DNA of 64,000 nt from JBALVT01 sp045110675 (GTDB lineage Bacteria; Pseudomonadota; Gammaproteobacteria; Pseudomonadales; Halieaceae), in contig JBGCGJ010000017.1 of the NCBI GenBank assembly GCA_045110675.1, positions 1-64,000 on the forward strand, read 5' to 3'. A program made the translations under genes and the position numbers. The notes beneath the pieces were generated by a model, which was not told the DNA's origin, ran no database searches, and saw only the letters and a list, made by a program, of their open reading frames with translations. Positions 16,097 through 24,507 of this stretch are shown in pieces (the first letter of the stretch is position 1; the number at the start of each line of letters is the position of its first letter).

Positions 16097-17386
16097 TTAG
16101 GCGGTTTTTTCTATGCAGCGCAGAACCTCTGCTTGGTAGGCCTTTCCTCTCTCATTCACCAGGTCCAGTACATTCAGTGACGTGGGCACATAGCCAAAGC
16201 CAATCTTGTACTCGGGATGCCATTGGAAGATCGATCCACCCAAGCCCATCCAGCCATAGAAGCCCTCTCTGCCCGAATTGAACGCGGTTTCCAGCTTAGT
16301 GCTATCGGCCGTAGGTGCTGTAAAGAAATCAACGCCTCCCTGTGTGAAATTTGTGGTAAACAACTCCCCCATTTTCGCTTTAAGAGGATCGGCGTGTAGC
16401 GCGTTCCAAGCCTCCTCGCTCAAGTACGACTTACCCGCCCATTGACCACCGGATGACATCATCGCAGCAATTTTTGCCAGGCCTCTGGCTGAGCAGTTGG
16501 CGTTGGCAGATGGCGTCTCACCCATCACAACGCTCGGGTCATTGAAAAACTCGATTTTCTTCATGCCCATATACGGAGGCGGTGCTCCGGCTGTCGTGCC
16601 CCCTCTGATGGCGGGAATCAAGCGGATAATTTTCAGAATAATCTGAAATATATTCAGTTCAATTCTCCTGCCAAGAAATTTGGGCTTCAAACTCTCAAGA
16701 AACTGAAAGCCAAAACCGAGCATGGAGACTTTCTTAACCCGTTTCAGCTCTTCTTCCTTAACCCCGACAATGGCATCGACTTCCAGCGGGCCGCTGATGT
16801 CTTCGCGAAGGAACTCGCCTACCGTTCTTCCGGCAGGATCTACGCGACGGAATAGCTCATTGATAATCCATCCTCTGGTGATGGCATGGTATTCCCTTCG
16901 GCTGCCACCGGATCTGTACTTTTGTGGATGACCTTCAATGATAGCCCCGACCTTGTTCTGCTTAATGTTATCGATGAACAAAAACTTGGGGTCCATGCTT
17001 ACGTTAAAGGCGGCGAGCCCGCCCTCGTGTCGCATGAGCTCGGCCACGGTGAGATCACCCTTACCATTCGCGCCAAATTCCGGCCAGTGCTCGGTGATTT
17101 TTGCATCGTAGCTCAGTAGATCTTTACTCACTAAAGAAGCAACGGCTATGGCTGCGAGGCTTTTGCCACTACTAAAAACATTGATCAGTGAATCTGGGGA
17201 GAAGCTATTGTCACCCGCCACCGAAGCCCATAGGTCGACAACCTTTTCTTCACCATGATAAACGCACAGCTGAGTTTCTCTCTCGGCCAAGGTTCGCATA
17301 TTGTGTTCATATAACTTTTTCACCGATTCAAACCCAGGGGCTACTGTGCCTTCAATTCGGTATTGCTCACTCGGGACCTTACTCAC
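16097..17386 (-). CDS. Serine hydrolase, EstB/LACTB-like, last gene of the glm operon
   Basis: 429 residues, no signal peptide, so cytoplasmic. The SxxK motif is SSGKS near residue 72, preceded by NVF. A Tyr motif YHA lies in REYHAITRGW and a Gly-rich third motif in GLGGSIF near the C-terminus. This is the family of EstB, LovD-type acyltransferases and LACTB. It starts 29 nt after the stop of the AMP-forming ligase and shares its operon, so it may hydrolyse or transfer the acyl/aminoacyl group that the ligase activates. That role is inference. Confidence 0.85.
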   Translation of the reverse strand: MSKVPSEQYRIEGTVAPGFESVKKLYEHNMRTLAERETQLCVYHGEEKVVDLWASVAGDNSFSPDSLINVFSSGKSLAAIAVASLVSKDLLSYDAKITEHWPEFGANGKGDLTVAELMRHEGGLAAFNVSMDPKFLFIDNIKQNKVGAIIEGHPQKYRSGGSRREYHAITRGWIINELFRRVDPAGRTVGEFLREDISGPLEVDAIVGVKEEELKRVKKVSMLGFGFQFLESLKPKFLGRRIELNIFQIILKIIRLIPAIRGGTTAGAPPPYMGMKKIEFFNDPSVVMGETPSANANCSARGLAKIAAMMSSGGQWAGKSYLSEEAWNALHADPLKAKMGELFTTNFTQGGVDFFTAPTADSTKLETAFNSGREGFYGWMGLGGSIFQWHPEYKIGFGYVPTSLNVLDLVNERGKAYQAEVLRCIEKTA

Positions 17387-17415
17387 ATATTCCTCCGATC
17401 AATTGGAATCAATTT

Positions 17416-18987
17416 TTAGCTTTGAGAGAGCTCACGCTTCAGCTCATCTTTATTGACTTTGTTCTTATCACTCTGCACGAGGGGCAGGGATTTTCGGTAA
17501 ACTACCCGACTGGGTATCATATACGACGCCAGATGTTTCTTAAGCTCAAACAAAATTTCCTTCTCTGTGATCTCACTCGGTGCTGAATAGACCAGAACGA
17601 TTTCTTCCTCAATAAGCTCGTTATCGATAGCGAACACCGCACATTGCTCTATTTGAGGAATATTTTTTGTCGCCACAGACTCAATTTCGTAGGGAGAAAC
17701 CCTGAATCCACGAGTTTTGATCATGTCATCCTGCCGGGAGACGAAATAGAAATAGCCCTCCTCGTCTTTGTAGACATAGTCACCGGAGGCGACGACAAAC
17801 TCATCCGTTAACTGCCCTTCAAGATTGATCACATCTTTTAGGATCTGAACCGATTTAAAGCGCTGGGAGTTTTCCTCTGGCGCATTCCAGAATCCACGAT
17901 AGATATAGCCACCCCGGTGAATCAACTCGCCCACCTCACGTACCGCACACTCCTTACCATCCTCATTGAGCACGTAGAGTTCGACGTCGGGTATAGGCTT
18001 ACCAATAGAGTCCGGGCGTATATTCACCTGAGAAGGATCGAGGTAAGTAGAACGAAAGGCCTCGGTGAGTCCATGCATCGAGTAAAACTCTGCTTTTTGA
18101 AAGGTACGCTTACAATCGCCAATCATCTTCCCGGTAACATTCCCACCCGAAGAGGTGATCGTTTTCACATTATCGAAGAGCTCCGGACTGGGTATCCTTT
18201 GAACATCGTCGTCAAACATTTGGGAAATATTGATGGGCATTAGCGGCAGTACGGTCACCTGATCATCAATAAGATGATTGAAAAAATCCTCCGGAAGAAT
18301 AAAGCGATGCAGAGCAAGAGTCGCTTTTTTGTAGAGTGTGCAAAAAATCTGATTCAAGCCGTAATCAAGATTGAAGATCAGCAACCCGGAAATAACGTCG
18401 TCCCGTTCCAATTTCAGATACTGAGAAACCACGCGCGCGGAATCAATCAGGTTTCTGTGTGATATTACAATGCCTTTGGGTGTACCGGTGACGCCGAACG
18501 AATAGGTAATAACCGCATTGTCGTGGCCGCTGATATCGCAAACATGGGGTTTATTGTAATACTTATAAATTTCTTCAAAGGACGCGATCTCCTTTGCCGT
18601 CGTTTCGTAGGAAACGATATGACCCTCGAAATCAATTTCTTCAATACTTTCGAGTTTAAGTTTATCGGTGATAATACATTTGATGTCACAGTCGTTAATA
18701 ATGTATTCCACCTGCTCGGGTTGTAGCAACTTGGTCAGCGGCACTAACAGATAGTCGGTAGACAAAATCGCAAGTATGGCAACAACCTGCTCTATCCCCT
18801 TATTGGAGTAAATTCCCACCCGCGAATTCTTCTCCAAGTTCAGTTCGTTCAAGTAAAACGCCACCTGATCAACCTTGGTGAGCAGTTCTCCGTAAGTCAG
18901 ACTCTGCTCGTCATAGACAAGAGCCGTCTTATCAGTGTGCGTGGACGCTGCGCTTTCCAGGAGTGTCCGAATACAATTGATTGACAT
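17416..18987 (-). CDS. AMP-forming ligase/adenylation enzyme coupled to glutamate mutase genes
   Basis: 523 residues of the acyl-adenylate ANL superfamily: A3-like loop YSFGVTGTPKG near 162-172 (canonical is TSGSTGxPKG, so two positions are unusual), FNLDYGLNQ near 205-213, SSGGN near 279-283, MHGLTEAFRSTYL (A5), GDYVYKDEEGYFYF (A7), and the catalytic Lys region DKNKVNK close to the end. It starts 2 nt after glmL stops, so it is translationally coupled to glutamate mutase. The best-known parallel is VinN of vicenistatin biosynthesis, which adenylates 3-methylaspartate. Here Asp208, Ser280 and Arg312 have nearly the spacing I recall for VinN's substrate residues. The substrate prediction is inference. 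Confidence 0.8.
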   Translation of the reverse strand: MSINCIRTLLESAASTHTDKTALVYDEQSLTYGELLTKVDQVAFYLNELNLEKNSRVGIYSNKGIEQVVAILAILSTDYLLVPLTKLLQPEQVEYIINDCDIKCIITDKLKLESIEEIDFEGHIVSYETTAKEIASFEEIYKYYNKPHVCDISGHDNAVITYSFGVTGTPKGIVISHRNLIDSARVVSQYLKLERDDVISGLLIFNLDYGLNQIFCTLYKKATLALHRFILPEDFFNHLIDDQVTVLPLMPINISQMFDDDVQRIPSPELFDNVKTITSSGGNVTGKMIGDCKRTFQKAEFYSMHGLTEAFRSTYLDPSQVNIRPDSIGKPIPDVELYVLNEDGKECAVREVGELIHRGGYIYRGFWNAPEENSQRFKSVQILKDVINLEGQLTDEFVVASGDYVYKDEEGYFYFVSRQDDMIKTRGFRVSPYEIESVATKNIPQIEQCAVFAIDNELIEEEIVLVYSAPSEITEKEILFELKKHLASYMIPSRVVYRKSLPLVQSDKNKVNKDELKRELSQS

Positions 18988-18989
18988 GG

Positions 18990-20180
18990 CTATTCCCCCA
19001 CCGCTCCAAGCGTCCAGATATCGTAATTGCTGTCGATAACCGCCGCCGGTTTGTGATCTGAAGTAAGAATTTTCTTGTAGAAAAAAGCGATGATGTTTTC
19101 TATATCATCCGCATCCAACACCTTAGTTATTCCACCGGTCAAAACAATAGAATTGATCGCGAGAAGTTTGAGATTGACATAGGATTTTTGATGGTTGGAA
19201 ATCTTGCACAGCACCAGAAAAATGGCGAGTTGCATCAAAATTCGGGTGGCCTTCTCGCTCTGCTCGGAGAAAATGTTCTCAGTGACCTTCAAATGCATTA
19301 GCAATTCGTAAACAAACTCATTGTTCTGAGCGGCAAATATTAGAGACTGCCTGGATTTGTAAACACCCAGTTTTTTAAACACTAGTCTGTCGTATTCATT
19401 TTCAGTCACAATATTGTCATCCACTAAATCCTTGGAGTAGTGAATATCGGTGGTAGCTCCGCCGATATCGAGCAGGATAAACGGGTTCACCACCGAATAC
19501 CTGGCGTCGATCATCGGCAGCGCCTTGTTAACAATGTAAGGCGTCGAGTAAATTTGATTGGCAGTGATGTCGTACAGATTTTTAATATCTTCCTTACCCA
19601 TGATGTCCTGCTGGTAAAGGTTCGTCAGGTATTCCTTCAGATGTTCCTCAACAATGTGAAGCCGGTTATCGATCACATTGGGCAGTACTACCAAATCGTC
19701 TATCTGATCTTTCAGTCTCGGAGCGTCCTTTTCACTCCCTACAAACACAATGTTGGAGTAGTTCACCTTGGACAGATAATCAAACAAGCTCGATGAAAAT
19801 ATGCCGGAGTGGGTATCGATTCCACCCACCACAATAACCACATCGACAAGGTCGCTCGGTACCGAATACTCTTCAATATTTTGATACAAAATCGTATCGA
19901 TGATATTGATGCCAGAATTGAAAGCAATATTAGTCGCGTACTTCAACGAGAAAGAATTGCTTACGCCGATAATAAGGGTACTAAGCCCGCCATTGGCCGA
20001 AGAGCAAATATGCACGTCTTTCTTATCAAAACGCTCCAGGGTGTTACCGCATCGATGGACCAGGTCGTCCATGATATCTTTATTAAAGTCTCTGAAATGC
20101 TGCTCAATATGCTCGGCGGTACTAACCTTGAAGTAGGTGCTTCCGATATCAATTAGCAACTTATCGCTGAGCGTGCTCAT
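18990..20180 (-). CDS. glmL: Glutamate mutase-associated ATPase GlmL/MutL
   Basis: 396 residues of the ASKHA fold. Phosphate-binding loops are visible: LLIDIGSTYFKVS near residue 8, the second LLDIGGATTDIH near 240, and LTGGITKVLD near 340. GlmL/MutL proteins reactivate or chaperone adenosylcobalamin-dependent glutamate mutase, in the manner of diol dehydratase reactivases. Its start overlaps the glmE stop (ATGA at 20177-20180). Its stop is 2 nt from the ligase start. It is somewhat shorter than the ~460 residues of many GlmL proteins. Confidence 0.88.
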   Translation of the reverse strand: MSTLSDKLLIDIGSTYFKVSTAEHIEQHFRDFNKDIMDDLVHRCGNTLERFDKKDVHICSSANGGLSTLIIGVSNSFSLKYATNIAFNSGINIIDTILYQNIEEYSVPSDLVDVVIVVGGIDTHSGIFSSSLFDYLSKVNYSNIVFVGSEKDAPRLKDQIDDLVVLPNVIDNRLHIVEEHLKEYLTNLYQQDIMGKEDIKNLYDITANQIYSTPYIVNKALPMIDARYSVVNPFILLDIGGATTDIHYSKDLVDDNIVTENEYDRLVFKKLGVYKSRQSLIFAAQNNEFVYELLMHLKVTENIFSEQSEKATRILMQLAIFLVLCKISNHQKSYVNLKLLAINSIVLTGGITKVLDADDIENIIAFFYKKILTSDHKPAAVIDSNYDIWTLGAVGE

Positions 20181-21553
20181 TGCATAATCCCTATATCGTG
20201 GACAATATCGTTGACGATACTGGTGGTGTCTTTCGCCAGATCACATTGAGATTTTTCATATTCATAGCAGCGATCGGGAATGGGCACATTCCCTCGCTCG
20301 ATAATTCTGATGTTTTTCTTTGCGTCTCTTACCGTGATCATTTCATTGTGATTGATAATATGGGGCGAGAAAGGCACATCGATCGTACCGTTTTTGATCG
20401 AGTTAAACACTTTTCGCCACAGCGTATCCGCAGGATCGTTGAACACCGCTTCCATGATAGCGTGAACTTCGGCGGTCAAAATTTCCTCTTCCTCCTCATC
20501 CGATATATCAGGTAGGCCATTGAGAATACGTAGCGAGTACTGTGTATTGGCAACCGTTTTCGCATTCGCTTCCTTGGTGGGAATACCCGTGGCTTCCTCA
20601 CGCGTTTTGGTAATAATTTTATCGGCGCCCACCATGCAGGCTATCGTGGTGGACATATTAATTAGTTGTTCGGCGTAATCCTTGTTCGTTGGAAACGCAC
20701 CCATCCACTGGTGATACACCAAGTGAATGGCGGCATCACCGCAATCAATTTTCTCAGCATAATACCGTGCCAACTTTTTGAGCACCGCCCCGGTGACAAC
20801 GTCCTGAATCATCGAGCCCTGCTGCGCAAAGGAAACAGAAAACGATTTCACCCCCTCTTCCAGGGAGAGAAGCATTTCCAATAATTGAATCACAATGGTG
20901 ATTGAGGGCGGCACCAGTGTCGCTGTCAGTGGACCAAACGATTCTCGATTAATCGGCTCATTCAGTTCTGAGTAATTAGCACATACCCGCTCAACATACT
21001 TCCAATACAAAAAGGCTTTGTCCAGCGGGAAGTTTTTCGAATAGGGTAAAAGATAGGTGATAGGCCCACCTTCGATATCGAAAATACCCGATGCGATTGC
21101 GGTCTCTATCAGCAATCTGGCGTCCGGTGTTCCGTGCCGCAAACTCACCGGCTTATTAAAATGAGTAATCATCTTGCGGGTCGTGCGATAACCGTGGGTT
21201 ACCAATGGATAGCCGTTGAGCATGTCCATGTCATTTTCTTCGCTCAGCCTCAACATCTTCTTTGCGGTGCCGTAGTCATTTAACCGAGTGTTTGAATCGA
21301 TGGTGAGGGGCAGCACGTCCACATTGGCGTCGACGAAAAATTCGTAGAGCGCGTACTGTTGTTTGTACGTAGGAAAACCACCTCGGGGTTGGACGAGCAT
21401 CTTGGATTTGTTTTGGCTCTTTCTTTGAAAATGGTGGGAGATAAAAAGCTCCTTATTGGCACTCTTTACAAACTCCGCCACCTCGGCAAAATCAAACGCA
21501 TCGACATACTCGTTACCAAGAATGATTTCGCGCTCTTCTTGAAGCAAGCTCAC
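20177..21553 (-). CDS. glmE: Methylaspartate (glutamate) mutase epsilon subunit GlmE
   Basis: About 458 residues from GTG 21553, which overlaps the glmS stop (GTGA) with AGGAAAG upstream. The frame extends further, but into glmS. The TIM-barrel catalytic subunit is recognised by QPRGGFPTYKQQYALYEFF, NGYPLVTHGYRTTR, SLRHGTPDARLL, GGPITYLLPYSK and ATGIPTKEANAKTVANTQYS. The Arg residues in these motifs are those expected to bind the glutamate carboxylates. With GlmS and adenosylcobalamin it interconverts L-glutamate and (2S,3S)-3-methylaspartate. No methylaspartate ammonia-lyase gene accompanies it, so the fermentative mesaconate route is unlikely here. Confidence 0.93.
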   Translation of the reverse strand: MSLLQEEREIILGNEYVDAFDFAEVAEFVKSANKELFISHHFQRKSQNKSKMLVQPRGGFPTYKQQYALYEFFVDANVDVLPLTIDSNTRLNDYGTAKKMLRLSEENDMDMLNGYPLVTHGYRTTRKMITHFNKPVSLRHGTPDARLLIETAIASGIFDIEGGPITYLLPYSKNFPLDKAFLYWKYVERVCANYSELNEPINRESFGPLTATLVPPSITIVIQLLEMLLSLEEGVKSFSVSFAQQGSMIQDVVTGAVLKKLARYYAEKIDCGDAAIHLVYHQWMGAFPTNKDYAEQLINMSTTIACMVGADKIITKTREEATGIPTKEANAKTVANTQYSLRILNGLPDISDEEEEEILTAEVHAIMEAVFNDPADTLWRKVFNSIKNGTIDVPFSPHIINHNEMITVRDAKKNIRIIERGNVPIPDRCYEYEKSQCDLAKDTTSIVNDIVHDIGIMQ

Positions 21554-21963
21554 TGGACTTTCCTGTGTTGGATAAAGTCTTCCAGTGAGTCGAGCCCGGT
21601 GTTCAAATCCACCTGATGACACACCAGATCAAAACCGTATTTTTTGTAGCGAGGGATAATGTCCTCTGACTTACCCGCGCCGACAACCAGGTTCCCACCA
21701 ATCATCATGATTAAATCATCCAGTGTCTTGTAGCTTGCCTTGAGCGGTTTGACCTCTCGCCCCCAGCCTTCGGCTTCACCGTTAAGAGAAGAAATCAGCA
21801 ATATTTCAGCGCCTGTTTCAACAGCCGCGTCAAAAAACTCTTCTAAATAGGTGTTCACGCCGAGATTGAACACTTCAAAACCTCTCGCCCTCAGGGAAAG
21901 ATCAATCAATCTATTGGCGACTACGTGGATATCATTGCCCACCACACCGGTAACTACCTTCAT
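21550..21963 (-). CDS. glmS: Glutamate mutase sigma subunit, B12-binding GlmS
   Basis: 137 residues, normal for GlmS. The cobalamin signature is GNDIHVVANRL: Asp11 and His13, the lower axial ligand, are present, but the usual DxHxxG Gly is Ala16. The other two B12 loops are LLISSLNGEAEGW and MIGGNLVVGAGK. It is the first gene of a five-gene operon (glmS, glmE, glmL, ligase, hydrolase) with overlaps or gaps of a few bases. The 105-bp upstream region is shared with the divergent RraA-like gene. No cobalamin riboswitch was seen there. Confidence 0.93.
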   Translation of the reverse strand: MKVVTGVVGNDIHVVANRLIDLSLRARGFEVFNLGVNTYLEEFFDAAVETGAEILLISSLNGEAEGWGREVKPLKASYKTLDDLIMMIGGNLVVGAGKSEDIIPRYKKYGFDLVCHQVDLNTGLDSLEDFIQHRKVQ

Positions 21964-22068
21964 AACGTGTATTGCCTATCTCTAAAAGTCTAGCAAATTC
22001 AAAAGCTTATGTAATAACTGGCGCTATGCTGCTAAAATGCCGATCCCAAATTCAATCAGGAAGCACTT

Positions 22069-22548
22069 ATGGATTTTTTTACAGCGGATATCTGTGATGA
22101 ACACAGCGACAAGGTATTTGTGCTGGACGCAGGGTACAGAAACTATGGTGGCGCAGACAAGTGCCAGGGTGAAATAGTCACCATTAGGCTAGATAGAAAT
22201 AACGCTGACCTGATCGCGCTTTTAAGAGACGAAGACGGCACCGGTAAGGTGGTGGTTGTCGACGTCGATAGAGCCTACTTCGCAGTGGTTGGTGAAAACC
22301 TGATGAAGTTCGCGCAAACGAATAATTATGCCGGCATTATCGTCAATGGCTATATCAGAGATACCTGGCAAATTCGGGACATTCCCGTTGCTCTCTATGC
22401 AATCGGGACATGCCCGAGGAAATACATTCCCACCACCTCCGGCAAAAGAAATAGCCCACTTTCCTTTGGCGGCATCGACATCAACTCCGGTGATTACCTC
22501 TACGCGGATACCGACGGCGTGATTGTCACCGCCGAGAAAATTGTCTAG
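22069..22548 (+). CDS. RraA-like protein / HMG aldolase-oxaloacetate decarboxylase family
   Basis: 159 residues, the length of RraA. Conserved elements: TADICDEHSDKV at the N-terminus, GYRNYGGADKCQGEIVT, GKVVVVDVDRAYFAVVGENL, and VNGYIRDTWQIRDIPVALYA with the Arg-Asp pair that binds substrate and metal in the aldolases, then DINSGDYLYADTDGVIV. The family includes the RNase E inhibitor RraA and 4-hydroxy-4-methyl-2-oxoglutarate aldolases, which also decarboxylate oxaloacetate. It is divergent from glmS, so decarboxylation of a methyl-oxaloacetate derived from 3-methylaspartate is an attractive guess. A housekeeping RraA role is the alternative. Confidence 0.85.
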   Translation: MDFFTADICDEHSDKVFVLDAGYRNYGGADKCQGEIVTIRLDRNNADLIALLRDEDGTGKVVVVDVDRAYFAVVGENLMKFAQTNNYAGIIVNGYIRDTWQIRDIPVALYAIGTCPRKYIPTTSGKRNSPLSFGGIDINSGDYLYADTDGVIVTAEKIV

Positions 22549-22560
22549 CCGCAGTGCAGA

Positions 22561-23748
22561 TCAAAGCACTTTGGCAATCGACTGTGCGAGGTAATCGACA
22601 TTATCGGGTGAGATAGACGCTACGCTGATGCGACTAGAACCAACCATATAGATGCTAAATTCATCCTGTAAGCGCTGCACCTGATCCGTATCTATACCCA
22701 GAAACGAAAACATACCGTTTTGGCGAGTAATGAAACTAAAGTCCTGTGTTACGCCATTGGCTGCCAGTTTATCAACCAATAACTGGCGCATGCCGGCAAT
22801 GCGATCGCGCATCTCCTTCAATTCCACGTGCCATTGCGCAGTGAGCTCATCCGAACTAAGAATGGTCTCCACAATAGCCGCACCATGAGCTGGCGGCATT
22901 GAGTAATTGGTCCTGACCACGGGCAACAATACCGAGCTGATAATATCTGCGGCTTCAGCGTCTTTACCAATAATGGAGCAGGCGCCGATACGCTCTCGGT
23001 AAAGGCCAAAGTTCTTCGAGCAGGAACTGCAAGCGATAAGCTCATCAACTGAATCAGCCAGCAACCTCAACCCATAGGCATCTTCATCCAGACCTTCGCC
23101 AAAGCCTTGATAAGCCATATCAATAACCGGCGTGAAACCCCTTTGCCTGGCAATATCGGCCACTTCCTGCCACTGCTCTTTATTCAGGTCCATGCCGCTG
23201 GGGTTGTGACAGCAGGCGTGCAGCAACACTGCGTCTTCCTTTGGTATTTCCTTCAGAGCTGCCACAAACCCGGGAAAATCCAGGCATTTGTTTTCATGGT
23301 CATAGTAGGGATAAGTCTTCACGGTCAGACCGGCAGCGGTAAACACACCGGGATGATTCGCCCAGGTCGGGTTGCTCAGCCAAATAGTAGCACCGGGAGT
23401 GCAGGTGTTAATAAACTCGCCAGCCACGCGCAGGGCAGCCGTTCCCCCAGGGGTGGATACGGTGCGAACTCGATTTTCACGTATGACCTTGTGGTCGCCG
23501 AAGTTAAGCTTAGCGATCTTTTCGTTGAACAACGCAGACCCGGCTGAACCCAGATAAGCCTTGCTCAATTCCTGCTCAGTCCGCCGTTTTTCAGCTTCCT
23601 TTACGCATGCCAAAACCGGAGTATGACCCATTTCGTCTTTATAAATGCCGGCGCCGAGATCAATTTTATTGGGATGATCATCGGCCTTAAATTTGATGGA
23701 CAAACCCAAAATGGGATCGGCTGGGCGAGGTGTTAACTGTGAAAACAT
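22561..23748 (-). CDS. Aspartate/aromatic amino acid aminotransferase, class I (AspC/TyrB type)
   Basis: About 395 residues from ATG 23748 (MFSQLTPRPADPILGL), the family's usual start; a longer in-frame extension upstream is not conserved-looking. The PLP Lys is in CSSCSKNFGLYRERIGA. NPSGMDL, VIDMAYQGFG and WLSNPTWANHPGVF are typical of the AspC/TyrB subgroup, and SRISVASI contains the C-terminal substrate Arg. It transfers amino groups between dicarboxylic or aromatic amino acids and 2-oxoacids. It converges with the RraA-like gene 12 nt away and could also act on 3-methylaspartate. Confidence 0.92.
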   Translation of the reverse strand: MFSQLTPRPADPILGLSIKFKADDHPNKIDLGAGIYKDEMGHTPVLACVKEAEKRRTEQELSKAYLGSAGSALFNEKIAKLNFGDHKVIRENRVRTVSTPGGTAALRVAGEFINTCTPGATIWLSNPTWANHPGVFTAAGLTVKTYPYYDHENKCLDFPGFVAALKEIPKEDAVLLHACCHNPSGMDLNKEQWQEVADIARQRGFTPVIDMAYQGFGEGLDEDAYGLRLLADSVDELIACSSCSKNFGLYRERIGACSIIGKDAEAADIISSVLLPVVRTNYSMPPAHGAAIVETILSSDELTAQWHVELKEMRDRIAGMRQLLVDKLAANGVTQDFSFITRQNGMFSFLGIDTDQVQRLQDEFSIYMVGSSRISVASISPDNVDYLAQSIAKVL

Positions 23749-23846
23749 AAACGGTTGCGCTCGAGTAGTCTGTTGAGTAGCGCAGCGACACTCGGTCGCC
23801 ACGAGGCCCACAATCATACCTTAATTAGAGCGGTTTCAACGCAAAG

Positions 23847-23860
23847 TTGATCTCAATCAA
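23847..23860. promoter_or_regulatory. Perfect FNR/Anr box
   Basis: TTGAT-CTCA-ATCAA at 23847-23860 matches the FNR consensus TTGAT-N4-ATCAA at all ten positions. Its centre lies 62 bases before the start codon of the small membrane protein at 23916. An activator position of -41.5 would put the transcript start near 23895, about 20 bases before that gene. Activation under low oxygen is expected. Confidence 0.7.
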
Positions 23861-23915
23861 GGTAAAAAAAGTGTGGTCCGATAGCCTAAGCGCTAGGACA
23901 AATGGGAGAAATAGC

Positions 23916-24035
23916 ATGGTTGAAACACACGAGATCTCTGACCACGAAATTATGACGGGCCTGGCAAAAACGATTGCCTTATTTTGCGTCGCCTCTGCCA
24001 GCATGGCCGTAGCGGTATGGTACTTCGCTGGCTAA
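23916..24035 (+). CDS. 39-residue single-span membrane protein under an FNR box
   Basis: MVETHEISDHEIMTGLAK is followed by one hydrophobic span (TIALFCVASASMAVAVWYFAG) reaching the C-terminus. GGGAGAAATAGC before the ATG is a good ribosome binding site. The perfect FNR box upstream suggests induction by low oxygen, so it may be an accessory subunit of a respiratory complex. I do not recognise it. Its end overlaps the convergent cupin gene by 4 bases. Confidence 0.65.
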   Translation: MVETHEISDHEIMTGLAKTIALFCVASASMAVAVWYFAG

Positions 24036-24376
24036 GCATACTGACGGGCTGAAGTACTGAACAGCACGAGCAAGGTCATATCCTCTTGTATTTCAAAGAA
24101 TGAGTGTTCAACAGCAGCACGTACGTACAGGAATGAGCCTGGTTTAACCTCCATTGTTTCACCCTTCAGGCGAAACTGAGCACGACCGCTCAGCACTAGA
24201 TAGACCTCATCCTCATCATGCGGAGCCTGCATATCTTTGCTGCCCGCGGCCAAGGAATAAAGCCCGCAGCTTAAATTCGGTGTTTTAAGAAATTCCATAT
24301 ACTCAACGGCGTCTCCCTTGAGCTTTCCTGTAAGCTCTTCCAGATTCAGGACTTGCCAACTTTCATCTTGCATCAT
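24032..24376 (-). CDS. Cupin-domain protein
   Basis: 114 residues, one cupin fold. Motif 1 is near APHDEDEVYLVLSG and motif 2 near PGSFLYVRAAVEHSF, giving the expected His/Glu metal ligands (H in PHDED, E in DEVY, H in EHSF). It is likely a small metal-binding dioxygenase-like or sensor protein. The start is ATG 24376 or 24373, with GGGGAG just upstream; the TTG at 24379 is less likely. A weak FNR-like palindrome at 24459 lies in its upstream region. Confidence 0.75.
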   Translation of the reverse strand: MMQDESWQVLNLEELTGKLKGDAVEYMEFLKTPNLSCGLYSLAAGSKDMQAPHDEDEVYLVLSGRAQFRLKGETMEVKPGSFLYVRAAVEHSFFEIQEDMTLLVLFSTSARQYA

Positions 24377-24507
24377 CAATCTCCCCGGCTGATTTATCGA
24401 TAGCTAATTGCTTATTCTAAACAGCCGCCAATAATGGTTGATATCAGCACCGGATCACTTGACCTAGCTCAAGCTATATTCAGTTAGCTCGGTGAACAGC
24501 TGTTGCC

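Noticed and set aside
24459..24472. TTGAC-CTAG-CTCAA as an FNR box for the cupin gene
   Set aside because: Two of ten positions differ from the consensus and the site is 83 bases from the start; kept only as a possibility.
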